From contig NZ_CP113056.1 of assembly GCF_026625645.1 (NCBI RefSeq), positions 2,703,001 to 2,767,000 on the forward strand: a stretch of 64,000 nt of DNA, given 5' to 3'. Below the pieces are notes generated by a model. The model saw nothing but the letters and a program-made list of their open reading frames with translations, ran no database searches and was not told the DNA's origin. This DNA comes from Ancylobacter sp. SL191 (GTDB lineage Bacteria; Pseudomonadota; Alphaproteobacteria; Rhizobiales; Xanthobacteraceae). The first letter of the stretch is position 1. Each line of letters begins with the position of its first letter. Of this stretch, positions 50,017 through 58,754 are shown in pieces. Made by a program: the position numbers and the translations under genes.

Positions 50017-50760
50017 TCAAATGCCGATACGACCAAATCCGGGCAGCTTGATACCGGGCTGGCGGATGTCGAGCCCGGCGACCGCGCCGAGCAGGTTGAC
50101 CTCGATCCCCTCCACCCAGGCCAGCGTCACGCCCGCATAGCCGCCGAGGGACAGGCTGAGGCCGGTGCGCGAAGGGGCGAGCGCGATCCAGTCGCCGGCC
50201 ACGGGGAAGTCCTTGCCGATGGCGGTGGGGGGCAGGGCGACGGCGATTTCCGGCACCTGCCGCACCACATGGGCGATGAAGGTGTTCGAGTTCGGCCCCG
50301 GCCAGACATGGTAGTCGCCATATTCGCGGTAGGGATAGCTCGCCACCGCCGCCCGCAGCTTCGGGATCAGCGCGGTGGCGGCGTCGCCCGTCGCCTCGAA
50401 CACGATTTCCGGCTCATTGCCATACCAGCGCCCGTCCGGCGCGTAGCCGTTGCGGCGGATCGGCGAGCCCCAGCCAACCTTGTCGTAGCGCTCATAGGCG
50501 CCCGCGCCCTGTTCCTTGACCACCAGCCAGGTGTGGACGGCGAAGATGCCGCGCCAGCGCCCGACGCGGGCGGCGTAGATGCGCACCATGGCCTCGGGAT
50601 GCGCGTCGGCCGCCGGCAGCGTGCCGGTGCTCGACCAGTCGGCGGTGCGCCAGTTCGCCGACCAGTCGCGCTCGTGCCATTGCACGAGAGCATGGGCGCC
50701 GAGCGGCAGGGCGAAGAACAGCAGGAAGGCGAGAAGGAGCATGCGGGCAGCGCGGATCAT
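50017..50760 (-). CDS. DUF3750 membrane-anchored protein
   Basis: 247 residues. The first 25 residues form a hydrophobic signal or anchor (MLLLAFLLFFALPLGAHAL). The rest contains VRIYAARVGRWRGIFAVHTWLVVKEQG, YDKVGWGSPIRRNGYAPDGRWYGN and YHVWPGPNSNTFIAHVVRQ, matching DUF3750, a family of exported proteins with conserved Trp/His/Tyr and Asn residues but unknown function. The TGA stop is at 50017-50019, 71 bases upstream of the transglycosylase start on the same strand, so co-transcription is likely. Confidence 0.85.
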   Translation of the reverse strand: MIRAARMLLLAFLLFFALPLGAHALVQWHERDWSANWRTADWSSTGTLPAADAHPEAMVRIYAARVGRWRGIFAVHTWLVVKEQGAGAYERYDKVGWGSPIRRNGYAPDGRWYGNEPEIVFEATGDAATALIPKLRAAVASYPYREYGDYHVWPGPNSNTFIAHVVRQVPEIAVALPPTAIGKDFPVAGDWIALAPSRTGLSLSLGGYAGVTLAWVEGIEVNLLGAVAGLDIRQPGIKLPGFGRIGI

Positions 50761-50975
50761 GGCGCCCTAATCTGCGTGCCCGAACGTCATCAACAAGGCT
50801 TGGCCGCCCCCGCACGCGAAAATGTGTTCACTGCCGGCGCCTGTCGCCCCAAGCTTTTGACGGTGGCGGGGCTGCTGATCGCCGCACGGGGCGTCTTGCG
50901 CCGGCCGCGCCAAACGGCTCTCATGCCCGACCTGGCGCGGATCACGCGCGACCTTTACCCGGCAGCGGAGCGACC

Positions 50976-52397
50976 ATGGACGCAGGCGCGAGCTTCTTCG
51001 GCGATCTTCTCGGTTCGATTGCCGAACGTGGCCGCGCGCTGCTGGATCTCGGCCGGGAGCGACGGCCGGCCGGTGCTGTGCGCGCGGCGGGCCTCAAGGA
51101 TCTCTGCGACCGGCTGCTCTCCGGGCAGGGCGAGGCCTCGGGCGTCGCGCTGGCGCGGGAGATTCTCCTCGCCTATGCCGGGCTGAAGACCGGCGAGCGC
51201 GTGGCCTTTTTCGAGATACTCGCCGGCGCCTTCGGTCCTGATCGCGCGAGGCTGGAGGCCGCCGTTGCCGCTTACAGCGCAGCGGCGACGGACGGGGTGC
51301 CGTCGCCCGCACTTACCTGGGAGCTGCATGCGGCGAGCGAGCCGCGGCGCCAGGAGCTCATCCGCCGGCTCAACCTCGCTCCCGGCGCCACGGCGCGGCT
51401 GGTGGCGATGCGCAGCGATCTGCTTGACGCCATGGCGCGCCGCCGCGACCTTGCCGAGGTCGATCGCGACTTCATCCATCTGTTTTCTTCGTGGTTCAAT
51501 CGGGGGTTCCTCGTGCTCCGCCGGATCGACTGGTCGACGCCCGCCAATGTGCTCGAGAAGATCATCCGCTATGAGGCGGTGCATGAAATCCGCGACTGGG
51601 ATGATCTGCGCGCCCGCGTCGATAGCCCGGACCGGCGCTGCTACGCCTTCTTCCACCCCGCGCTGGTCGATGAGCCGCTGATCTTCGTCGAGGTCGCGCT
51701 GACCCGCGACATTCCGGGCGCCATCGGGCCGATCCTTGCGGAAAAGCGCACGCCGCTCGACCCGAAGGCGGCGCGCACGGCGGTGTTCTACTCAATCTCG
51801 AACTGCCAGCGCGGTCTCGGCGGGGTGAGCTTCGGCAACTTCCTCATCAAGCAGGTGGTGGAGGAAATCTCCCGCGAGTTCCCCGGCCTGACCCATTACG
51901 TCACGCTCTCGCCGGTGCCGACCTTCCGCGGCTGGCTGGATGAGGAGCGTGCCAGCACAGGCTCGGCGCTGCTGACGGCGGACGACCGCGCGGTGCTCGA
52001 CACGCTGGCGGCGAGCGAGACGCCGGACGCGGCGCTCATTGCCCGCGCGACGCCGGTGATCGAGGCGCTGGCGGCGCATTATTTCCTCGTCGCCCGCTCG
52101 CCCAAGGGCAAGCCGCTCGATCCGGTGGCGCGCTTCCACCTCGGCAATGGCGCGCGGCTGGAACGGATCAACCCGTTCGGCGACCTCTCAGTGCGCGGGC
52201 TGGCGCAGGCCCATGGGCTGATGGTGAACTACCTCTACCGGCTCGACGAGATCGAGGCCAATCATGAGGCCTTCTTCGACAAAGGCGAGATCGTCGCCAG
52301 CCCGCAGGTGCGCCGCCTTCTGCGGGTGGAGGGCTCCGTGGCACCAGCGGCCAAGGCCCCGGCGAAGGCCGCGACGCCCAAGGCGCTGGCTGGTTGA
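50976..52397 (+). CDS. mlyCD: Malonyl-CoA decarboxylase
   Basis: 473 residues; GGAG precedes the ATG at 50976. The MCD family shows ELHAASEPRRQELIRRLN, SSWFNRGFLVLRRIDWSTPANVLEKIIRYEAVH, VFYSISNCQRGLGGVSFGNFLIKQVV (catalytic Ser region), THYVTLSPVPTFRGWL and a C-terminal HLGNGARLERINPFGD with the catalytic His. It decarboxylates malonyl-CoA to acetyl-CoA; rhizobia pair it with matB/matC for malonate use, but neither is here. Confidence 0.93.
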   Translation: MDAGASFFGDLLGSIAERGRALLDLGRERRPAGAVRAAGLKDLCDRLLSGQGEASGVALAREILLAYAGLKTGERVAFFEILAGAFGPDRARLEAAVAAYSAAATDGVPSPALTWELHAASEPRRQELIRRLNLAPGATARLVAMRSDLLDAMARRRDLAEVDRDFIHLFSSWFNRGFLVLRRIDWSTPANVLEKIIRYEAVHEIRDWDDLRARVDSPDRRCYAFFHPALVDEPLIFVEVALTRDIPGAIGPILAEKRTPLDPKAARTAVFYSISNCQRGLGGVSFGNFLIKQVVEEISREFPGLTHYVTLSPVPTFRGWLDEERASTGSALLTADDRAVLDTLAASETPDAALIARATPVIEALAAHYFLVARSPKGKPLDPVARFHLGNGARLERINPFGDLSVRGLAQAHGLMVNYLYRLDEIEANHEAFFDKGEIVASPQVRRLLRVEGSVAPAAKAPAKAATPKALAG

Positions 52398-52523
52398 GGC
52401 TCTCGCCGGGTGCGGATCGCGCGGGCTTGGCGAGCGTTCACGCAGCTTTCAATTGCCAAGCCGCGGGACGTTGGTGTTACCGTTGTAGGCTAGGTGCATG
52501 GCAAGGATGAGGAGAGCACCAAC

Positions 52524-53939
52524 GTGCCGCCTTATGCCGTGCCGGACGATGCCTCCTCGGTTGCGCGCCCTGTTCCGGGCGCGGACGTCATTCCCTTAGG
52601 AGATCTGGTCGATCTCGCGCGAACCTCGCTCGATATGCCTATCGGGCTTCTGCTGCTCGACACGCCGCCCGCCGTCATCGCGCGCGGCCTGGCACCGGAA
52701 GAGCGGCCTTGTCCGCAGGTGCTCGCCGCGCTCGCTCATGGCTCAAACCCCTGCCTGATCGAGGATGCGCGTCCGGCGCTGCCCGGCTTGCCGGGGATCG
52801 CCTGCTATGCAGCGGTTCCCGTAAACGTGGATGGCACCGTCGTCGGCTCCTTCGCGGTCATGGACCGCGCGCCCCGCGCGCTGCCGGCCGATCTCATCGA
52901 ACGTCTGGACGCCTTTGCCCGTCTTGCGGCCGGGCTGGTGCGCGCCGCCCATGTCTCCGATGCGATGACCCGCGCGGCGCGGGAGCGGGACGCGGCGCTC
53001 GCCCGCTACAAGAAGATGTATGACCGCTCCTCGAGCCTCGCCAAGATCGGCGTGTGGGAGTGCGAGCTCGCGACCGGCGAGATCAGCTGGACCGACGGGG
53101 TCTATGACATTTTCGACCTGCCGCGCGGGAGCGTCATTCCGCGCGATCATGTGCTGGCTCTCTACGCCGACCGTTCGCGTGCCGAGATGGAGGCCATGCG
53201 GGCGAAAGCCATCGCGGAGGGCGATGGGTTCACGCTCGACGTCGAGATCACCACGTCGGGCGGGGAGCGGCGCTGGGTCAGGCTCTCGGCCGATATCGAG
53301 TGCGTCGACGGCAAGCCGATCCGCATTTTCGGCACCAAGCAGGACATCACGCTGGAACGCCAGCTCATGGACCGGCTGCGGCTGCTCGCCGAGTGCGACC
53401 CGCTGACCGGCATCGCCAATCGCGGCGTGTTCGAGAGCCGGCTGGCCGAGGCCGCGGCGGCGGAGCGGGGCCGCAATCAGTTGGCGGCGCTGGCGATCAT
53501 CGATGTCGACGGTTTCAAGCAGATAAACGACACGTTTGGCCACGCGGCGGGTGATGAATGCCTGCGCGAGATGTCGCGCCGCCTCAGGCTGGCCTTTGGC
53601 GAGGATGCGCTGGTCGCGCGCATCGGCGGCGACGAATTCGGCGTGCTGGCCTTCGGGGTGGCGGAGGAAGGGCGGATCGCCGGCCTTGCCGCGCGCGCCA
53701 TCGCCAGCCTGTCGCAACCCTTCCTCTGGCGCAACCGCCGCGTGGCGGTCAGCGGCTCCATGGGGGTAACCCTCGCGGGAGGAAGTGTCGCTCCGGCCCA
53801 GCTCTTCGTCCAGGCGGACCGCGCCCTCTATGCGGCCAAGGAAGCCGGCCGCAACACCTACCGCCTCTATGATGCGAAGGCGCATCGGCTCGGCCCTTCC
53901 GGCCGGCGTTTGACCATCAGCGCCATTCGCTCCGGATAA
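52524..53939 (+). CDS. GAF-PAS-GGDEF diguanylate cyclase
   Basis: 471 residues from the GTG at 52524, which follows GAGGAGAG; a GTG at 52494 without such a site adds 10 residues. A GAF-like domain (about 25-155, with LLLLDTPPAV and ACYAAVPVNVDGTVVGSFAVMD) precedes a PAS fold (about 170-285, ending IFGTKQDITLERQLM) and the GGDEF domain with IDVDGFKQINDTFGHAAGDE and RIGGDEF (368-372). No RxxD inhibitory site is in the expected position, unlike the PAS-GGDEF-EAL protein at 23.6 kb. It should make c-di-GMP. Cytosolic. Confidence 0.9.
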   Translation: MPPYAVPDDASSVARPVPGADVIPLGDLVDLARTSLDMPIGLLLLDTPPAVIARGLAPEERPCPQVLAALAHGSNPCLIEDARPALPGLPGIACYAAVPVNVDGTVVGSFAVMDRAPRALPADLIERLDAFARLAAGLVRAAHVSDAMTRAARERDAALARYKKMYDRSSSLAKIGVWECELATGEISWTDGVYDIFDLPRGSVIPRDHVLALYADRSRAEMEAMRAKAIAEGDGFTLDVEITTSGGERRWVRLSADIECVDGKPIRIFGTKQDITLERQLMDRLRLLAECDPLTGIANRGVFESRLAEAAAAERGRNQLAALAIIDVDGFKQINDTFGHAAGDECLREMSRRLRLAFGEDALVARIGGDEFGVLAFGVAEEGRIAGLAARAIASLSQPFLWRNRRVAVSGSMGVTLAGGSVAPAQLFVQADRALYAAKEAGRNTYRLYDAKAHRLGPSGRRLTISAIRSG

Positions 53940-54010
53940 GCCTGCCTTGACAGAGCCGGCATGGCTGGTGCCGGATGCCCTTTGTGTCTGTCGACGTGCG
54001 GTGTGTCTCA

Positions 54011-55237
54011 ATGCGTTTCCTGCCCCATCTGCTCAAGCGTTTCGTTCACAAGGGCAGCCTTATCGTCATCGAGCCGAATGGGGCGCGCGCAGTCTTCGGC
54101 ACCGGCACGGACGGACCCGCCGTGGTCATGCGCCTGCATGACGAGAAGCTCGACCGCGAGCTGTTCTTCAATCCCGAGCTGGTCGCGGCCGAGGCCTATA
54201 TGGACGGGCGGCTGACCTTCGAGGATGGCTCCACCGTCTATGACTTCCTCTATCTGTTCTCGATCAACCGGCGGGGCCTTGCCGCCCATCCGGTACAGCA
54301 GGCGCTGCGGCGCAGCTGGCGCGCGTTCAAGCGCTGGCACCAGTCCAATCCGCTGAAAAAGGCCGCCAGCAACGCGCAGAGCCATTACGACCACCCGCCG
54401 GATTTCTACCGGCTCTGGCTCGACAGCCAGATGATCTATTCCTGTGCCTATTTCCCGACGCCCGACGCCTCGCTGGAGGAGGCGCAGCAGGCCAAGCTCC
54501 GCCACATCGCCGCCAAGCTGAAGCTGGAGCCGGGGATGCGGGTCGCCGAGATCGGCTCGGGCTGGGGCGCGCTCGCCATCTATCTCGCCAAGCTCGGCGT
54601 GCATGTCACCGCCATCAATGTCGCGACCGAGCAGCTCGCCGAATCGAAGAAGCGCGCGGAGGCGGCCGGCGTGCTGGACCGCATCACCTTCTTCGAGCGG
54701 GACTATCGCGAGCTGGCCGGCACCTTCGACCGCGTGGTCTCGGTCGGCATGATGGAGCATGTCGGCGTCAACCATTTCGACGAGTATTTCAACACGATCA
54801 AGCGGTTGCTGGCGCCCGGCGGCTTCGCCATGATCCACGCCATCGGCCGCATGTCGCCGCCCGGCACCACGGCGCCGTTCATCCGCAAATACATCTTCCC
54901 CGGCGGCTATGTGCCCGCCATGTCGGAAGTCTTCACCTCGCTGGAGCGCGTCGGGCTATGGACCGCCGATTGCGAGTTCCTGCGGCTGCACTATTACTGG
55001 ACCATCAAGCACTGGCGGCAGAACTTCGAGGCGGTGCGCCCGCAGGTCGTGGCGATGATGGGCGAGCGCTTCACCCGCATGTGGGAGTTCTATCTGGTCG
55101 CCGTGGAGCTTGGCTTCCTGCATGGCTCCAACATGGTGTTCCAGCTCCTGCTCGCCAATGAGCGCGACGCGGTGCCGGTGATCCGCGACTTCATCACCGA
55201 TGACGAGCGGGCGCTGGCCTTGCGGCTGCCGGCATAA
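54011..55237 (+). CDS. cfa: Cyclopropane-fatty-acyl-phospholipid synthase
   Basis: 408 residues from the ATG at 54011; an ATG at 53975 would add 12 residues, and neither has a clear ribosome site. The N-terminal lipid-binding domain contains LKRFVHKGSLIVIEPNG and MDGRLTFEDG. The SAM domain has VAEIGSGWGALAIYLAK, TEQLAESKKRAEAAG, VGMMEHVGVNHFDEYF, IHAIGRMSPPG and FPGGYVPAMSE. The enzyme adds a methylene bridge across unsaturated acyl chains in membranes, typical at stationary phase or acid stress. It lies 71 bp after the diguanylate cyclase gene. Confidence 0.95.
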   Translation: MRFLPHLLKRFVHKGSLIVIEPNGARAVFGTGTDGPAVVMRLHDEKLDRELFFNPELVAAEAYMDGRLTFEDGSTVYDFLYLFSINRRGLAAHPVQQALRRSWRAFKRWHQSNPLKKAASNAQSHYDHPPDFYRLWLDSQMIYSCAYFPTPDASLEEAQQAKLRHIAAKLKLEPGMRVAEIGSGWGALAIYLAKLGVHVTAINVATEQLAESKKRAEAAGVLDRITFFERDYRELAGTFDRVVSVGMMEHVGVNHFDEYFNTIKRLLAPGGFAMIHAIGRMSPPGTTAPFIRKYIFPGGYVPAMSEVFTSLERVGLWTADCEFLRLHYYWTIKHWRQNFEAVRPQVVAMMGERFTRMWEFYLVAVELGFLHGSNMVFQLLLANERDAVPVIRDFITDDERALALRLPA

Positions 55238-55419
55238 GCGACGGAATTGTCGGGAACTTCTGGCCTTCGGGCACGTTGAGCGGACTGGGTCTTTCACAGT
55301 CGAAGCTCGATCAGCATGCCCGCCTTCTTCAGTGCCCCGTCGCGGCGGGTCGTGTCGTTTATCCGGATTGCCCGCGCCACGTCGTGCGGCTTCCGGCGCG
55401 TCGAAACCTAAGGCGCATT

Positions 55420-57954
55420 GTGCGCGCGCCCGTCGACCTCACCAATTGCGACCGGGAGCCCATCCATGTCCCCGGCGCCATTCAATGCCATGGCTGCCTG
55501 ATCGCCTGCGACATGCAGGGCGGGGTGGTGCGCCGGCACTCGACCAATGCGCCGCAGATGCTCAGCCTGCCCGACGATCTCATCGGCCGGGATCTCGCCG
55601 AGCTGGTGGGCCTTGAGGCGGCCGGGCGCATTCGCGAGGCGCTCGACCGCGCCGCCGACCCCGCGGCCCCCGCGCTTCTGTTCCGCCTCGAGATCGCCTC
55701 CGGCGGGCGGTTCGATGTGTCGGTCCATGCCGTCGCCGGCAACGTCATCATCGAGTTCGAACCGCCCTCGGCCGAGGATGGGCCGGCGCTCGACCTCGCG
55801 CGCTCGCTCTTCGCCCGCGTGCGTGGCGAGACCAATATCGACAAGCTGCTGGAGCATTCCACGCGGCTCCTGCGCACCGCGCTCGGCTATGACCGGGTGA
55901 TGATCTACCGCTTCTCGCCGGATGGCTCCGGTCAGGTGGTGAGCGAGGACAAGCGCGAGGATCTGGAGAGCTTCCTCTACCAGTGGTTCCCCGCCAGCGA
56001 CATTCCCCAGCAGGCGCGCCAGCTTTACGTGCGCACCATCATCCGGGTGATCGGCGATTCCAGCGGGGAGCGCTGCGGGATGGCGCCGTCCGATGAGGAG
56101 ATGGACGAGCCGACCGACCTGTCCTTTGCGCATCTGCGGGCGGTCTCGCCGATCCATCTCGAATATCTGCGCAATATGGGCGTCGCCGCCTCGATGTCGA
56201 TCTCCGTCGTGGTGGACGGTGCGCTCTGGGGCCTCGTCGCCTGCCACCATTACGCGCCGCGCGTGCTGCCCATGTCCGAGCGTGTGGCGGCGGAGATGTT
56301 CGGCGCCTTCTTCGCGCTGCACCTTCAGGCGCTCAAGCAGAAGCGCACGCTTGATGTCGCGACCGCTGCGCGGCGCGCGCTCGACCGCTTCCTGCGCCTC
56401 GCCTCGCAGCATGAGGATGTCGGCGAATTGCTGCGCACCCATATGGACGAATTCTCCAAGCTGATGCCCTGCGACGGCATTGGCCTTTGGCTGGGCGGGG
56501 AGTGGAGCGCGCAGGGCGCGGTGCCGCCGACCTCCGCCATACCGAACCTCATCGCCCATGTCGGCCCGCAGGCCGACGGCAAGGTCTGGGCGACGGATTC
56601 GCTTTCGCGCGACTGGAAGGAAGCGGAGGCGTTCAGCGCCACCGCCGCCGGGGTGCTGGCCCTGCCGCTGTCGCAGCTACCGCGCGACTATCTGTTCTTC
56701 TTCCGCCGCGAGATCGTCCACACGCTGGATTGGGCCGGCCGGCCGGAGAAGACCTATGAGACCGGCACGCTCGGCGACCGGCTGACGCCGCGCAAGAGCT
56801 TCGCCATCTGGAAAGAGACGGTGCGCCACCAGGCGAGCCCGTGGACCGAGGGCGACCGCGAGATCGCCGAGGCGGCACGCTCGGCGCTGGTGGAGATCGT
56901 CCTGCGCCACAGCGAGCTGATGGCCGACGAGCGCGAGAAGGCGGATATCCGCCAGCGCATGCTCAATGAGGAGCTGAACCACCGGGTCAAGAACATCCTC
57001 GCCGTCATCAAGTCGCTGGTCGAGCACTCGCTGCGGGATGGGCGCAGCACGCAGGATTATGTCGACAGTCTGCGCGGGCGCATCCAGGCGCTGGCGGTGG
57101 CGCATGACCAGGTGGTGCGCGGGGCCGGCGGTGGCTCGCTGGGCGACCTGTTGCGCGCCGAGCTGTCGCCCTATGGCGGCACGGCGACACGCGCTTCGCT
57201 GGTCGGCCCGACCGTGTGGCTCGACGCCCGCGCCTTCTCGGTGATGGCGCTTGTGCTGCACGAGCTCTCCACCAACGCGGCGAAATATGGCGCGCTGTCG
57301 CGGTCGGGCGGGCGGGTCGAGGTGGCCTGGCAGCTTGAGGATGAGGGCGGCTGCGAGGTCGTCTGGCGCGAGCTGGGCGGGCCGGCGGTCAAGCGTAGTG
57401 GCCGCTCGGGCTTCGGCACGGCGCTCATCGAGCGGACGGTGCCTTACGATCTTGGCGGGGAGAGCGAGATGCGGTTCGACGAAAAGGGGCTCACGGCGCG
57501 GTTCCTGTTGCCGGGCAAACATGTGCTAAGCGCGGGCCTCATCAATCCGGGCGCGGAGGAGGGGGCGTTGGCGGCGCTGGAGGATGCAGCGGTCAACCGG
57601 CTCGACGGCATCCATGTGCTGCTGGTCGAGGATCAGATGCTGATCGCCATGGATGTCGAGTTCATGCTGGAAGATGCCGGCATCGCCCATGTCGTCACGG
57701 CGCCCTCCGCCGCCGACGCGCTGCGCCGGCTGAAGGACTTCACGCCGGATGTCGCGGTGCTGGACGTCAATCTCGGTTCGGGCACCTCGGCGCCGGTGGC
57801 GATCGAGCTCAAGCGCCGCGGCGTGCCGTTCATCTTCGCCACCGGCTATGGCGACCGCTCGATGATCCCCGCCGACTGCGAGGATATCAGCGTGCTCGCC
57901 AAGCCCTATGAGCGCGAATCTCTGATCGCCGCGCTGTGGGAGTTGCGGCAGTAG
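55420..57954 (+). CDS. bphP: Bacteriophytochrome hybrid kinase (PAS-GAF-PHY-HWE kinase-receiver)
   Basis: 844 residues from the GTG at 55420, since AAGG lies 6 bases upstream and biliverdin Cys10 (LTNCDREPIH) falls near the N-terminus as in the family; a TTG at 55276 is the alternative. PAS: VPGAIQCHG, where Cys23 replaces the usual Pro of IQPHG. GAF: PASDIPQQARQLY (about 190) and SPIHLEYLRNMGV. PHY tongue: TPRKSFAIWKE (about 457). HWE kinase: LNHRVKNILAV with His521, HELSTNAAKYG and VVWRELGG. Receiver: VLLVEDQ, VLDVNL with Asp782 and LAKPYE. It should bind biliverdin and sense red/far-red light. No heme oxygenase gene is in the window. Confidence 0.93.
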   Translation: MRAPVDLTNCDREPIHVPGAIQCHGCLIACDMQGGVVRRHSTNAPQMLSLPDDLIGRDLAELVGLEAAGRIREALDRAADPAAPALLFRLEIASGGRFDVSVHAVAGNVIIEFEPPSAEDGPALDLARSLFARVRGETNIDKLLEHSTRLLRTALGYDRVMIYRFSPDGSGQVVSEDKREDLESFLYQWFPASDIPQQARQLYVRTIIRVIGDSSGERCGMAPSDEEMDEPTDLSFAHLRAVSPIHLEYLRNMGVAASMSISVVVDGALWGLVACHHYAPRVLPMSERVAAEMFGAFFALHLQALKQKRTLDVATAARRALDRFLRLASQHEDVGELLRTHMDEFSKLMPCDGIGLWLGGEWSAQGAVPPTSAIPNLIAHVGPQADGKVWATDSLSRDWKEAEAFSATAAGVLALPLSQLPRDYLFFFRREIVHTLDWAGRPEKTYETGTLGDRLTPRKSFAIWKETVRHQASPWTEGDREIAEAARSALVEIVLRHSELMADEREKADIRQRMLNEELNHRVKNILAVIKSLVEHSLRDGRSTQDYVDSLRGRIQALAVAHDQVVRGAGGGSLGDLLRAELSPYGGTATRASLVGPTVWLDARAFSVMALVLHELSTNAAKYGALSRSGGRVEVAWQLEDEGGCEVVWRELGGPAVKRSGRSGFGTALIERTVPYDLGGESEMRFDEKGLTARFLLPGKHVLSAGLINPGAEEGALAALEDAAVNRLDGIHVLLVEDQMLIAMDVEFMLEDAGIAHVVTAPSAADALRRLKDFTPDVAVLDVNLGSGTSAPVAIELKRRGVPFIFATGYGDRSMIPADCEDISVLAKPYERESLIAALWELRQ

Positions 57955-57969
57955 GGAAGGGGCCGGCGC

Positions 57970-58629
57970 TCAGGCGGCGCGCCCATAGCTCGCGAGGAAC
58001 ACCCGCACGGCGCGGTCCACCACGGCTTCGATGTCCTCCACGGCCGGGGGCGGGGCGCCGGTGAACATCATCGCCTTGACGAAATTGCCGTTGCACATGT
58101 TGAGGAACAGATGGGCCACCTCGACGGCATCTTCGCCCTGCAGGTCGACACGCCCGCGCGCGGTCTCCTCGCGCAGCAGTTCCCCGAGCCGCCGGCCGCC
58201 ATGGTTGGGGCCTGCGTCGAAGAAGCTGAAGCCGATGCGCGGAAACTTCTCGGCGACACCGATGACCATGCGAATGAGCCGGATATGGTCGGGTCGCACC
58301 ATCATCTTCATGAAGGAGACGCCGATGTGCCGGAGCACGCCGTCGATGTCCTGCACCGCCGGATCGACCTCGAAAAGATGCTCGGCCGAGCGGTTGCGCT
58401 CGCTCAGCACCAGCGCCTCGAATAGCTCGTCCTTGCTGGAGAAGTGCGCGTAGATCGTCGCCTTGGAGACCCCGGCCGCCCTGGCGACCTCGTCCATGCT
58501 GGCGCCATCGAATCCCTTGTCGAAGAACACCCGGCGCGCGCCCTCGATCACCTCGCGGCGCTTGGGGGAATCGGTGTCGGGGCGCGCCGGGGCGTTTGGC
58601 GCGAGTACGGTGGTGTCACTCATGGTCAT
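57970..58629 (-). CDS. TetR-family transcriptional regulator
   Basis: 219 residues; GAGG precedes the ATG at 58629. The N-terminal HTH (about 22-70) has RREVIEGARRVFFDKGFDG and GVSKATIYAHFSSKDELFEAL. The C-terminal ligand domain has VGVSFMKMM and HLFLNMCNGNFVKAMM. Divergently placed next to an emrAB-type efflux pair with two matching palindromes between, it is very likely their repressor and autoregulated. The inducer is unknown. Confidence 0.92.
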   Translation of the reverse strand: MTMSDTTVLAPNAPARPDTDSPKRREVIEGARRVFFDKGFDGASMDEVARAAGVSKATIYAHFSSKDELFEALVLSERNRSAEHLFEVDPAVQDIDGVLRHIGVSFMKMMVRPDHIRLIRMVIGVAEKFPRIGFSFFDAGPNHGGRRLGELLREETARGRVDLQGEDAVEVAHLFLNMCNGNFVKAMMFTGAPPPAVEDIEAVVDRAVRVFLASYGRAA

Positions 58630-58680
58630 GCAGCCTCGCGACCAGTTAGCGGTCCGAACTCTCTTTTGGCAAGGGCATTG

Positions 58681-58695
58681 ACTAAACGGTTTAGT
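58681..58695. promoter_or_regulatory. TetR operator O1
   Basis: Palindrome ACTAAACGGTTTAGT with 7-bp perfect arms around a central G. A possible -35 TTGACT (58678-58683) overlaps it, with TATGTA (58700-58705) as a weak -10 at 16-bp spacing for the efflux operon, so repressor binding would block the promoter. Confidence 0.8.
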
Positions 58696-58717
58696 TTGAT
58701 ATGTAAAGTTCAGATTG

Positions 58718-58734
58718 AACTAAACGGTTTAGTT
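58718..58734. promoter_or_regulatory. TetR operator O2
   Basis: AACTAAACGGTTTAGTT contains the same 15-mer as O1, with 8-bp arms. Centres of the two sites are 38 bp apart. It ends 20 bp before the start of the efflux adaptor gene. Confidence 0.8.
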
Positions 58735-58754
58735 GACCCTTGGTGAGGTAGGCC

